Program-made: the position numbers and the translations under genes | Notes under the pieces: model-generated | Database searches by the model: none | What the model saw: only the letters and a program-made list of their open reading frames with translations | Told to the model about the DNA's origin: nothing | Assembly: GCF_001640805.2 (NCBI RefSeq) | Contig: NC_066852.1 | Span: forward strand, 11,665,194 to 11,729,193 | Origin: Lates calcarifer | Lineage: Eukaryota; Chordata; Actinopteri; Centropomidae | Direction of reading: 5' to 3' | DNA length: 64,000 bases | In this document: positions 13,501 through 27,800 of the stretch, piece after piece | How positions within the stretch are numbered: position 1 is the stretch's first letter | Layout of the letters: every line of letters begins with the position of its first letter

Positions 13501-16500
13501 AGAGAGAGGGGAGAGAGCAACGGGAGGGTTGAGTGGGCTCTCGCTTTGAATACAGATGCAACACCCCTCTTTTAGCATAAAGGTTTGAAAGGAGGGGAGA
13601 ACACAGACGTGGACTGTTATCTCCTCCACAGTTTACCCTCCATCCTTCTCTTTGCTTTTCCCATTTTACTGTCTTTTCTTCTTCTCCTCTCTCCATCCTC
13701 ATTCCTCTCCCAAATCAAGTCATTCAGTCCAACATTGCTGATTTTATGCTTTAACACATTCCTCTGCCGCAAAAACTGGACTACTGCCATTCACTGACTC
13801 CATGGTGCTAATTTTAACGCATAGTTTATTATTTTTTGTTCCAGCAGGAAAATTTTTCTTGTCCTATTTTAAGCTTGGTAGGTGTTTCTATGTGTGTGTG
13901 TGTGTGTGCCTGGCATGTCTGCATTTGTGAGCACCAAGCATATTCCAGCACCGTAGAGAATATCTCCGGAATACACTGTGTTTTTTTTTTCTTCCTCTTC
14001 TTCTTTCTTCTTCTTTCTGTGACAGTCACAAGTCTTTGATCCGCTCCTCCTCCTCCTCCTCTCGCTCCTCTCACCTTCTTTCAAATTCTTCTCTGCAACT
14101 TGCCATTGAGAGAAGGGGTTTAAGGCAGAGATACAGAATGCAATTCTTCTAACGTCAAACTCAGATCATCAGCCATTTTTTCAACAACTCAAAATCTGTT
14201 GTTTGGAGGATTATAAGTAATTTGTTTGCAAATACCAATGACTGACTTAAGTTTGTAGTTCATGTGTTGCATGTGCTCATTCGTGTGTCTATCAATGTGT
14301 TGGGGATATTTGGAGTTCAAACCAGACCTTTTGGCAGTACACAGGTAGACTCAGGTCTAGTAGAGCAAAATGCTTCTCCATCATCAAGTTTATATCAGTG
14401 CACTGCTGCACTCAAGAAAATATTGATAATCAATATAATTTTAATCATTAAAGTTACCTTCAAATATATATATTTTTTACTCCTACCAGTGAAAATAAAT
14501 ATTTTAAGCTTACAGGCCAAGAATTCTTTATGACTGGATGTTTTGAAGATTGTAGAACAACTCAATTTTATGAACAAAGTTTAGTGGAGGTAGAAAATTA
14601 CACATAATCTTTTATCTTATATTTGCTCCTCATATCAGTGTGTGGATGCATAATAAAACATGTGATACATATTGTTTCATTTTAAAACCAAACGTAATGT
14701 GTAGCTATTTCAGCGCACATCTACTGAGATGGACAGTGAAAACCCCTTGCTGTCGTTCTTCTCAAGTGTAACTATAAAGATTTCAACAAGTTTTCACACT
14801 TATCTCATAACTTCAAACCGCATCTCTTTAATAGATAAACCCTTTTGTCAATTTGTGGAGGAGTGAAAACCTCTGACCCTCCGTTGCTTTGGCACATTCC
14901 CCCCTCACACTATCTTACAGTCATCATAATGAGCAGCGAAAACACACTAACCTTCATTTAACTGGGAAAGCCCTTCAAGGCAAGGAACCACTGCCTTTGA
15001 CCATCAACAGTGTTGAGTAAGATGCAGACTCCAGGGATCGGATTGTAGTGATCTGCCAGAAGGAAAACAGGGATGTTGAGTTCGATAGCTCATTAGCCTT
15101 TTCCAAACTGATTAGATATGGGGTCCATACTGGGAACTCCCATAGGAACAGCTACATTTTTTTTTTTTTTAACTCAGAGCTATGAGTGCTGCACGTTCAT
15201 ACAGTTAGCTTTTGTTTTGTTTTGTACACAGGGGAAGCTGTATTTCGGACAGGTTAGTGTCACAAGATAATTCCTGCTAAGAGAGGGAAAAGGTTCTCAC
15301 CCAAAATAGACTAGTCTAGATAGTGTGGAAATTTGCTCCTCTAAAGCATGTAGGTCAGAGTCGCTTCCAAGAGCTAAATTAGTTTCCTGTTGAGGGTAAA
15401 GAAGTCCAAGTTAGTTTCTGAACTGTTAATGAACAGGACCCAAGACTTTTCAACTGCTTTCTGAGAGGTGAGACTCACACCCTCATGTTGACATCTAACA
15501 CAAGTCTCAGCCTTGAAGGTTTAGAAGCTTATTATCATTATTCTGAGGTCCAGAGTTAGACTAAACTAAGCTCAGGAAAAGGGAAAACTAAAAGACACTG
15601 TGTTAAGTTGTGTGTTTTTGTACAATATTTGTGATCAGATACAATAGCTACTTGCATCTGAAAAGCTATATTTAGCAACTTCATACTGATGCTGTTTTTT
15701 TCCTCCATTAATTTCTACTGGTTTCTACCACCAATTTGCCACCATGGTTTTTGCAGTCACACAACACAGAGGGTTTCACTGTTTCGTCCTTGACTATTGT
15801 AAACACATTGCGCTTTAATAATTGCTGAAAGTACACCGAATTCGTAACAGGATGGCAGTGAGAAGACCCTAGCAACAGAGAGAGGAGGAAGAAAGCGTGA
15901 GAGTGGGAGGGAGGGGGGAAAGATGCAGAACATCAATAAATAATGGCCCCACTGAGGAGGTGGAAATATGGGCCTCGTTATCTTTGCGCCGACGCCTTCA
16001 TTTGCATGTGAGAAAATGAGGCTGCTACCAACTCACACACACACACAGGCTACAGTATATATCCTATTTATAGACTCTGTCAAGCTCTTATTTTTTCTAT
16101 TCTCTCTCGCACATTTATACTTCCATTATTTTCCCTTTTCTTCCCTCCTCTTTGGAATTTGTCATAGCAGTAGGTCTGGCCTGTTGTGTGACTGCAAGGC
16201 CGTGGGCATTTTGTCGGATTAAAAAATAAAATGAATGCAAACCTTTATTGGACAAGAGAGGTTTGCTAAGGACATACAGTGCCATTAGTTTGTGTAACGC
16301 CTCCTTTCCACATCACAGAGCATGGCGTACACACAGTCACAGTATAACACCACTGAGCTGTCACTTAGGCAGGTGGATTTCAGGTGCCTTGCTCATGGGT
16401 TACATTCCTTTACTTTCCCCTTTCAGCTGGTCTGTGGATTTGAATCAGCTGAATATGAATATGTGTGTGCTATTGTGCATGCACTCATGCAAATGTAAAA

Positions 16501-19500
16501 GCAATATAGTTTCATAGTTTCTTAAAATGGCCTTTTGAGTCCAAAAAAAGGCTTTGTTATTAAAAGCAAAAATTACATGGGAGGGTGTAGGGGAAATAAT
16601 TGTGTTTTTGTTGATATGTAAAATGATTGATGATGACTATGATGAATATAACTGTATATTTTAACATATTAATACAGATTGAGAATAACTTTTAATAGTC
16701 ACAGTTTTCCATAGCATTTAACATTTTTCCTGTTATAATCATGCCCTGTTTTCCTGATCCAGCATTCGCAAATAGACATTAAAATGGTTCCCGTCTGGTC
16801 CACATCTAGGAATCATGGACAATTTCTTCCATGAATGTGTCTCATTGAGACTCTGACCAAACTCATACAAGATCCAACAATGTCACCATCCTCTAGGCAA
16901 TGCAGCTTCTTTCAAAGAGCTTCTTTCTGGATGAAAGAACCACTTACAGTTGATAAAAAAATACTTTAACCGTAAACGGTTCCTTCAGAGCTTTTTTGAG
17001 GAGCCATGAGTGCTTCTATTTTTTATGTAATGGTCCCATTGGTTTCATCAGAGTTGTTCAAAAACAATATGCTCAAGTGATAGCTTTAGTAGCTATTAAA
17101 AGATCGCTATTAAAATACAGGTCAACACACTGGCAAAAGTGGCTCCGGGTTTCAGTCATGGGTGCAGTGCCAACAAGGGCATTTCTATGTGCAGTTTGAG
17201 TTCATATATCTTTTCTCCAAACAGATTAACAAAAAAGACATATTCCTAGATGTTTAGTAAGTATGAATGAGTTAAAGCAGAGGACAAATTATAGATTTCT
17301 GTAAAAATGTCTTAACCCTCGAGAGAGACTGTAATATTATAGTATCATATGAAGGTGGCACAATTGAAAAAAAAATTATGCAACACCAACTGCTACATTC
17401 TCTTCTTATTCAGAGCGCCGGCATGCATGCATGTCTGCATGTTTTGCTGCAGCTGTGTGTCTTGTGTGTGTGCCTGTGTCAATGTGTGTGTGATGCACAT
17501 TGGCTCTGTTTCTCGTTATCTAGTCAAGTCAGCATGAATAAAAGCTGAGGGAGCACAGTGATTTAGTAATTAATATTTTACTCTGTCTGCCACTCTGCTT
17601 AGAGACTGAGAGTGAGAGGCTGAGAGAGAAAAAGAGAGGAAAAGGGTGAGACAGACGATGAGAGGGTTCACACAAAGAGATGAAGAGAGTCGACCAAAGA
17701 TAGACTCTGATTCCATGAGCGAACCACCGAGTTAAGCTGGACAGATAGTGGGGGGGATAATGTGATGTGTATTGTGTAATCAGCATTGTTTCAGAGGGCT
17801 GAAGACAGGATGAATTCAGCCTCCTGCTGAAGACAGAAAGTCTGGTTTTGACAGATCCAGCTGACTCTCTCTCCCTTTCTCTCTGTCTCTCTCTCTCTCT
17901 CTCCCTGCCTATGTCAGAGTGTTGTGACAGGCGAGTCGTCGGTGTTGTGGGAGTAGCGATCTTAAAGTGCTCATTATCCTGTAAGGCTTCATTCTGGGGG
18001 GCAAACAAAGGCTGCTGTGAAATTGCAGCCTGTGCCTCCTCTTGGGTCATACAGTATATTCCATGCAAACACATGCACAGCCCATAACTGCTACCTTCAG
18101 TATACCTACTCAACCCACTCCGCAAGACCCCGACAAACACGGAGCTTGTAGATAAAATATTGATGATGATAAACACACAGGTGCATGTGAACGCAACAAA
18201 TCCAGCTGTTGGCTTGTCGCTTGGATGAGACAGGTGATAATCAGTGTCGAAAACCCTAAGCTAAGTTTTTATTCCATTGCAGCAACCATTTTGAAGCCAT
18301 TACACAGAGTTGCTGCTATAGACTGGGCAAATGAATGGCTTTGTGTACAAGGTCCACTGAACTCAAATAGACACAACAAATGCAAACAGAAGGTGAAAGA
18401 CAGAGAGAGCATGTGTGCATGTGTACCTCTATACAAGACAAGACATGCAATATTAACAGTTATGCAGAGAATACCTGGCTGAACAGACTGGTGCTCACTG
18501 CAAACAAACGTCTCTCTTCCCTCTGCCTCTGTTTCTCTGGGCACAGCATGAAAACTTTAGGTTGTTTACATAACCACGGTTCTCTGAGCAGCATGGAATA
18601 TGAGACACAAAACAAATACTATGAAAGACGGCAGGCAGCTACCCCATCACATTGTGGCACACCTGATCTTTGGCCTTTCAGTTTTTGTTACCGTGCAACA
18701 TTTTAGATAGATCGTGATTATGGTGCATAAGAGTTTTACGTTGGGCATTAAGGGACAATAAACCTGCCTCTGCTCTGTCTATGGGTGGCGTAAGTGACCG
18801 TGGTTTGTCCTCCAGGCCTTGAGAGAGTGCCAGGTTTTGGGAGGCAACATTATCAGGCAGGTAGTGCCAACTGTTCAGGCAGCTGTTTGTTCTTAGCACA
18901 ATACGGTTTTGCAATGAGCACAAAAGATTTGTACAAGAATGATCATCTTAGTATAGTTTTTTTTTTTTTACTGGATGGTTCTGTTTCTGAGAAATTAATG
19001 GTTGTCTTTATTGAATGTGTCTTCCTCAGGTAACAGGTTCTCGCTGACGTCCTTCGGAGCTCTTTACATCTCTGATGTTCAGAAGGAGGATGCCCTCTCT
19101 ACATACCGGTGCATCACCAAGCATAAGTACAGCGGCGAGACACGGCAAAGCAACGGAGCCAGGCTCTCCGTAATGGGTGAGCAGCTTGTTCTTATCACTT
19201 TCCTCCTGCTGGTCTGATATTTCCCTTTGTTCTGACAAAAGAATAACCCTGTCTTGCCCTCTAGACCCCAACGAGTCCTCGCCCACCATCCTGGACAGTT
19301 TCCAAGCAGGGGAGGTGCACGCTGGCCAGAGTATCGAGCTTCCCTGCATAGCAGGAGGTTACCCAAGCCCCACCGTGCGCTGGCTGAAAGATGGTCGCCC
19401 GCTGCCCTCAGATGCCCGCTGGACACGGCGTTTGACAGGGCTGACCATCAGTGACCTGAGGCAGGAGGACAGCGGCAGCTACGCCTGCGAGGTCACCAAC

Positions 19501-20335
19501 AGTTTTGGCTCAAAGGAGGTGTCTGGACAGCTTCACGTTATAGGTGTGTGAACACAACTACACACTCACACACACACAAGTTCACAAACACCCTGACAGA
19601 CTCCCACGCTGTCTTCTCAGTGAATCAGCCTGGCAGACAGACACATTCACAAACGCCTTTCTTTTTTGGTTGGAGGCACACATATAAGTCGCACCTAGAG
19701 TGTGTCTGTAACAAACATGTGTGTGAGCTGTATGATGCCCCGTCATATCAAGTCTCAAAAAGAGAGACAGGGCAGTAATTCACTGAGACTGTATCCGTAA
19801 CACAGCTGCCAACACCATTCACCATCAGAGAGAAGGAGGGTGAGGAAGACGGAGGTAAAGATGAGGGGTCACAGAAGGGACGATCAGACATCCAGACAGT
19901 GCTGGAATGACATTATCTACAATGTAATAACAAGATAATAGGAGTGGCGGAGATAAATGTGCATTGTGTAAAGTATACAAAGAAACAAAGAGCAGGAGAA
20001 GGCGAGACAGAGGGAGAGAATAGAGAGGCGGTAGGCTTTGCCAGTGGGCACATCATGGCAGCACACTCTGTGACTCTGACAGGGGGGGGGGGGGGGGGGG
20101 GGGGTTGGGAGGCACAGCAATGCCCCCCAGCATACACCACCAGCTGCCTTATTGCTCACTGACATTTGCACACACACACACACACACACATGTACATACA
20201 CACTCTCTCTCTCACACACACAAAAACACACACATGCACGCACACACACAAGTGGACAGAGATGTGAAGCGATATCTCCAGCTGCTTTTTTAATGAGTGC
20301 GTCGAACTGATTGAGTCACCGCCGCTGATTGTACT

Positions 20336-20366
<31 letters not shown>

Positions 20367-21832
20367 GTCTCCCCATCTCTGGGAGTGTAAACGCCTACTG
20401 TGTGTATGAATCCATGTGTTATGTTTTGAATCCAGTTTGATGATTTTAGAGTCACTTAGAGGATGCAAAAAATCACTTTACAATAAGATATAACTAAGAT
20501 ATAAAGATATAACTGAGTGATAACCTAATATAATATGTAGATAAAGGAGGCTAAATTTGCAGAGCATCATTTAAATGCTGGTTTGTGAAGCCTTAATACC
20601 TGAGTTATTTACCACCAATAAGTTAATCAATACTAACTAATAGACCCTTTTTAATGATGATTTACTGCACTGAGGTATCAGAAAATTCTTTAACATTTTC
20701 ACTTATGACAAACTGGTTTACAGTGAAACAGAAAATATAGAATCCAAAAGAAACGAAAAATATGCTTTTCCCTGCATATGTGTTCAAACAAACAAAAACA
20801 AAACATTTTTTTCTGACCCTTTTTTCTCCTTCTCTCAGATCCACTACGCGTGACCTTATCCCCCAAGAACCTGAAAACGGGCATCAGCAGCACACTGTTC
20901 TTCACCTGCACTGTGGAGGGCTCTCCAGAATACACCATCACCTGGTACAGGAACACCGAGCCCATCGTCCCGGACCAGCACATCTCCATCCAGGGACAAC
21001 ACAATGACACCCTGCAGATCACTGCAGCACAGAAGTTCCACTCTGGGGCCTACCAGTGCTTCGCCTCCCGAAAGGGCCACACTGCTCAGGACTTTTCCAT
21101 TATTCTGCTAGAGGGTATGTGGATGGAGATCATCAAGGTGCAGATTCTGTATAAACGGGATCTGAGCAGGCATTTTAGAACAGCACTGTACCAGTAAAAT
21201 GACAGGAAACTGTGGTCTTCAATTTTGAAGCTTCAACTGTCACTGTTGACTTTTATTCCTTATTTCTATAACAATAAATGCACCAAGAATTTGGCTCTAA
21301 AAATGAAGCGGAGATGGTGTCCTACACAGATCTAAATTCACGTTTAAGAGCATTTTACTTTTCTCACAACCTCTCACCACTCTGTCTTTATGTCCCTCTC
21401 TATTTTGCCTCTTTCTTTCCCTGTCTCTCTCCTTCTCCTTTCAGATGGTACTCCTCGTATTGTGTCTTCCTTCAGCGAGCGGGTGGTGAACCCCGGCGAG
21501 CCTTTCTCCCTCATGTGTGCTGCCAAAGGAGCCCCACCGCCCTCCATCACCTGGACTCTGGACGACGAGCCCGTGGTGCGAGACTCCACCTACAAGACCA
21601 GCCAGTACACCCTGTCGGACGGCCTGACTGTGTCACACGTCAACGTCAGCAGCCCGCTCATTCGAGATGGGGGAGTGTATCGTTGCGTCGCACGCAACTC
21701 GGCCGGTAGCGCCGAGTACCAAGCGCGCATAAACGTAAGAGGTGCCTGTCTGCTTTTCAATATAAATGCACTCTACACCTGACTCTATACAGACACACAG
21801 GGAAGCATAGATCACATGCATTACACACACAA

Positions 21833-21894
<62 letters not shown>

Positions 21895-24800
21895 TTTGGT
21901 AGATTAATAATATAATACTGAAAGAATGCAGATACTGCATTGTGCCTTTATATAAACCTCACAGAGTGGAGGATCTACAGACAAAATGTGTTCTTTCAAC
22001 TGTTTAGTTCATAGAGATGAACTGATGAACTGCAACTAAAGCTTAATCAATAAAATTTGTTAATTTAGATTTCAGTACATTCACAAGTGTGATTTACCAC
22101 ACCAAACAGCAGAGTTTAGCTGTTTCTTTTCCCCAGCGTTACTGGACATGTCTCAGTTTAGTTATATGGAATAACAAACTGAATTATCAAGACATCAGTT
22201 CATCAAAAGGCATATTTTTCAGTAACAGATAAGAGCTAAGGAAAAATTGGTGAGTGAATTTTGTTGCAGCTTTAGCTGAGGCTAGCTGTGGCTATCTTAC
22301 CATCTAGCTCTCCTGTACTTTGGCAGTTTGTCAGACTGTTTTTACAGGTCTTTACATGTTTTTTTCACAAATGTTTATGTGATAACAGATACTGAAAAGT
22401 CAGATTTGGGTCTTACTCAATTTTGTCCAAATATGTATCATTAATTACTGCATTTTGGCTTTGTAGGGTATCTATCTATCTATTTATCTTGCTTCTTTGC
22501 TTTCTTGTTTTCTTGCTATCTATCTGAAGTTAATGTAGGAGAATACACACAATCACCTAGATACACAGAATATCTGATTAGGCTACAATCAACAAATATC
22601 CTCAATCAGATTTTAGCAAAGGGAGCATAACTAACCTCCCTCTCCACCTGTCAACTTGCCCCAATCACTCTATCCCTCAACCTTTATCTCTTCACCTCCT
22701 GTCTCCGTGGCTGCTCCCTTACTCTGCCATGACCTCCCTCACCTCATCTGCCCCTCTCTCCGACCTCTGTGTCTCTCTCTGTCTCCTCCCTCCATCCCCT
22801 CCCTCTCTTCCCTGTGTCTCCAGGTCCACCTCGAATCAGACCCATGCGGGACATCACCGCAGTGGCGGGCAGGAACACCTACATAACGTGCCGTGTGATT
22901 GGCTACCCGTATTACTCCATCAAGTGGCTGAAGGACGGCATGCAGCTGCCTGATAATCATCGTCAAGTGGTGTTCGAGAACGGCACCCTGAGGCTGACGG
23001 ACGTGCAGAAGGGCGCGGACGAGGGCACCTACTTGTGTAGCGTTCTGATCCAGCCCCAGGTGTCAATCAACCAGACCGTCCACGTGACTGTCAAAGGTAA
23101 GCGCAAAGAGAGGAATGGATTCAGATGGATAAATCTGTACTTGGCAATGTTTTTAGGATAAACTATATAAATGTTAACAGCACAAGTAGGCTGTAATAGA
23201 GAGACACAGCCACCTGATATGTTGACTTTACCCTATTTTCCCCAAAACAAGTATCCCTGTTTTAATAGGAATTTCTTTGTGCATAACCAAAATACAAAAT
23301 GGAAAAAAAATGGAAAAAAAAAAACAAAAACCTGGAATCGTGACACTTTCTTTGCCTTTCAGACTGGTCAGGTTGGTAATAAATAACCATGATGTGTGGA
23401 GAGTATCTGGTCACTGCCATTTGGAGACACCAGTGTTCAAAGTTGTCGAGTGCAGCTTCACACTTGTGAACCCTTTATGACAGAGGTAGATGGTGTTTAA
23501 GAATTGATTTGTGTTTCACTTTGCGTCTGTATTTAGTCTCGGAGTCGGGTCACGATGGTAGCAGGGCAGCTGCAGAGGTGTTTAAGGGTGTGTGCATGTG
23601 CCTGCGTGTGAGTGTGTCTCTGATTTAATTAGATGAATAATAATGAAGCCTAGATTAAATCCCCCAGATGTCTCAGCTGTAGTACCCCCACCCCAACCTC
23701 CATTACTATGGCAACGGAATGACTTCCTCCTGCCAATTGGACTCTAACCAGAGCAGCTATTATGGGCTGCAGGAGATGGGGACTGAAGGGGGGGAAGAGA
23801 AGAGGGGCCCACTGGCCAATGACCTTCTCTCTCTCCCAGCATTGCTCCAGATGGCCATCCTGCCACTCTTCGACATCTATCGCTGCCTGTATTCCACTGA
23901 CTCTCTGCACTCTTCCCTCTCTCCCCCAGTGCCGCCGCTCATCCAGCCCTTTGATATCCCCTCTACCTCAGTGGGGAAGCTCATGTACATCGCCTGCGTG
24001 GTGTCATCTGGGGACATGCCCATACGCATCACCTGGCACAAAGACGGCCAGCTCATCGTGCCAGGCTCCGCCTCTGGCGTCGCAATTGAGACCAAAGAGT
24101 TCATGAGCTCCCTACAAATCTCCAAGGTGACACTGAAGCACAACGGAAACTACACCTGCATTGCCAGCAATGCTGCTGCCACCGTCAGCTGGGAAAGACA
24201 GTTGATTGTTACTGGTGAGGCACTGAGCGAGTGGAGAATGGCACAGTGATGATGAATTAGGTCAGATCAGATGTGATAGTTAATGTGCAGAGGGAGCTTA
24301 GAAATGTGTGTTATTTTAGGAACACTTCCATTTTGTACCTTTTACTCTATGCTTTTGCTGTAGTTCTTTCGTATAAGTTCAGTGCTTCTTTTTGTTTCTC
24401 AGTGCCACCACGTTTTGTGGTGCAGCCCAACAACCAGGACTGTATCTACGGCAAAGCTGGTGTCCTCAACTGCTCTGTGGAGGGTTACCCACCACCAAAA
24501 GTCATGTGGAAACACGCCAAAGGTAAAATCAGCACATCATCCCTATGGTATAACAATAATAAGATCACGTGAACAAGGAAAAATGAAGTCAGTGACGAGC
24601 ATTTGTTTTGTGTTGTGTGCTGCAGGTGTAGGAAACCCTCAGCAGTACCACCCAGTCCCTCTAACTGGCCGTATCCAGATCATGTCAAACGGCTCTCTGC
24701 TCATCCGACATGTTCTTGAAGACGATCGAGGGTACTACCTCTGTCAGGCCTCCAATGGAGTGGGCTCAGACATCAGTAAGAGCATGATCCTCACTGTCAA

Positions 24801-27800
24801 GAGTAAGTGTCAGTCATTCTTTCTTTGGCTTGAACACACCTCCTTTCATAACTCCATCTCCTGGCTTGTATACTGTACACAGAGATAACTCTTAACTTTT
24901 TAGAGGGGGGATCAGCTCCTCTAAGATGCACTTTTGCCCCAGGCTAGTGAAGCCTGTACCTAACAAAACTTGGCTGTCCTGCACATCCTTAACTAGGGCT
25001 ATCTTTGGTATTGATTGATGTATTCTGGCTGCCTGTCTGTGTGCTCCTGAATGCTTGGTGGGGAGAGGAGCTGATGAATTAGTGATGAAAACAAAACCAC
25101 AGGAACCCCTTAAATCAATAATCTATGTCTGAGGAAATGAGGAGTAGAAAAGAAGCAGGAGTATGGGAAGAAGAGAAGAAGCAGGCAGACGGGGAGGAGG
25201 CAGTCTAAGAGGGCCAGTGGGGCTTGAAGCGTGAAATGAAAATGGAGAACGAAGGGCAGAAATAGAGATGTCCATACATCTGTAATATATCCTCGGTTTC
25301 CACTACCACATCCCCATTCCCTCATCTCATTACTCCATGTAATACTATTTGTCACACTGACATGTGTCTGTGATTCTGCTCAGTTCCTGCCATGATCACC
25401 AGCCACCCCAACACCACCATGGCGAGAAAGGGCCAGACCAAGGAGCTGAACTGTACAGCGCGGGGCGAGCAACCCATCATAATCCGCTGGGAGAGAGGGG
25501 ACACCGTTATCGATGCAGAAAGGAACCCACGTTACTCCATCACCATCAACAAGAAGGGGGACGAAGTCATCTCCACCTTAAAGGTCAGATACCAACTACA
25601 ACACTGAGCAGAGCCTGAACTCAAAAACTGAGGAGTGCTTGATGCTGTAAAGAGAATTCAGAGCAAAACCTAATGAAAATATCTGGTAAAAATGTCCAGT
25701 AACTCATGTGGAATAATGAACACAGAAAAGAGGCCACATAAGGCAGATCAAGTCACTAATATTAAATCTTTCAGCTCTGAATTTAGGTTGACATTCAGGA
25801 GGTACACTTTACACACTCACTTTCATTAGCTTACCTTAGCTTAATGTAAACACAGCTAGCTTGGCTCTATGCAAAGGTAACAAATTTAGCAAGCATTCAT
25901 GTAGGTGGATTGCACTATCCTCACCTAGCTGTTTCTCCATTCCCAGTTTATAGCATAAGATAACTTAACTGGCAGATTGCAGCAGATTAATATTTAGCGT
26001 ATCAATGTGACAGTGGTGTCATGGCAAGAAAGTAAGTAAGTACATTTCCCAATATGTAAGTGACTACATAATGATTATGCACATTGTAACAACGTCCTGT
26101 TTGTGTTGATGTTCACAGCTGAACCCAGCCGAGAGAGGAGATTCTGTCTTCTTCTCCTGCCATGCCATCAACTCCTATGGAGAGGGTCGAGGGCTGATCC
26201 AACTCACTGTGCAAGGTATCTACAGCATCCTCGTACTATGCATGTCGCACAAAACTTCTTACATTTAAAAAAAGCTTTAGGGCTCATAGCACAGTACATA
26301 CGGTTATATAAACAGTCTAGCGGGGAAATGTTATAGCGTCAGTCTCTCTCTGTAACACACACACAGAACCACCAGATCCTCCGGAGCTGGAAGTGAGGGA
26401 GGTGAAGGACAGGAGTATGAACCTGCGCTGGATCCAAAGGTTTGATGGAAACAGCATCATCACCAGCTATGACATAGAGTACAAGAACAAGTCAGGTAGG
26501 TTTCCTAAATTTAAACACGCATGTTGGATTTTTCGTGACGCATGTCTTAACATCTGAAATTTATTTGTATTCAACAGACTCCTGGGATCACATGTACACA
26601 ACCAGGAACATCTCACCCACCAACAACCAAGCCAACATTGTAGAGCTGCACCCGGCCTGTGTTTACAGCATCCGCATGTACTCCTACAACAAGATTGGCC
26701 GCAGCCTTCCCAGCAAAGAGCTCACGATCAGTACCGAAGAAGCGCGTAAGTGATTGTGATTCTCTGCTAAAACTCACACGTCTGTTTTTCTTATGTCCGT
26801 CTTAATTTTTCCCGTGTGTGGATATCGACAGTAACACTTTATCTGGCATCCTCCATCAACAGCTCCTGACGGGCCACCGATGGATGTCGTCCTCCAACCG
26901 ATGACATCCCAGAGCATACGGGTTACATGGAGGGTAAACTCACTACTGTTATTACTTTACAGCAGTGTGTATTATTACACAGCTTTATTTCTGATAAGCT
27001 GAGTGACAGTGTAAACCACTATATCAATAGTATAATACCAATGTAATACCAAGTTAACACACACCTCTGTGTGCAAAACAGGTCATTTAAAAACAAATAT
27101 GCTAATCAAAAACAGCCACTCATTGTGCTGAAAACTGAATTTGTGAAGATATTGATTATGCTAATGTAAGAAGAACTCAATTTTCAAATTGGATACATCT
27201 TCATAAAAATTGTTGGAAATCTTTCATTTGCTAAACTCTTGTGTTGTGCTTTATTTTTTTTTTATTGTTTTTACTGTACATATTACTGCCAAATTCTAAA
27301 ACAATTACCCACCAGTTGAGATGTTGCACAGTGATTTCAGTGCATCTTAGCAGGGTTTACACTTGTTTTTTTGCACTCATATTGTCATATTAACCACTAT
27401 CACCACATTTCTTTCAGGCTCCCAAGAAGGAGCTGCAGAATGGGGTGATCCGAGGCTACCAGATTGGTTACAGAGAGAACGGTCCAGGCAGCAATGGCCA
27501 GTACAGCATAGTGGAGATGAAAGCTACAGGGGACAGTGAAGTGTACACCTTGGACAACCTAAAGAAGTTTGCCCAGTACGGGGTAGTGGTCCAAGCCTTC
27601 AACAGAGCTGGGACCGGCCCATCAAGTACTGAGATCAACGCTACCACACTGGAAGATGGTAAGAAAAGTAGATGGCATAATGAAGAAAGAGGAGAGTAGA
27701 CTGCTAGATTAGAAACCTGCAGCACATATCTATTTGATTTGTCAAAAAAAAGTAAATAGAGTCAAGTACAAAAACAGAATGGAAGACATAAATTAACACA

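Larger units (their letters stand above)
3161..19029 (+). other. dscaml1 intron 3 (15.9 kb)
   Basis: This is the largest intron of the window and splits Ig2. I see no nested gene on either strand. The open frames of 60-215 codons are low-complexity, coming from CA, GA or CT tracts, or lack any family pattern. It contains two copies of a dispersed teleost repeat (6966-7092, 10704-11010), a second repeat type (11020-11175), many TG/CA tracts, a CT tract and a C15 run at 13103-13117. Confidence 0.8.

Noticed and set aside
16890..17040. Resemblance to a fish MITE with repeated gaacc/ggttcc blocks
   Set aside because: Blocks such as gaaccactta and acggttcct are suggestive, but too degraded to define ends or family.
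17529..18176. 215-codon minus-strand open frame in intron 3
   Set aside because: It is built around a GA/CT low-complexity tract (repeated RERE), has no domain signature and lies in a dscaml1 intron.
21833..21894. CRISPR-like regularity of the ATCT array
   Set aside because: It is a simple tetranucleotide microsatellite without spacers, in vertebrate DNA.
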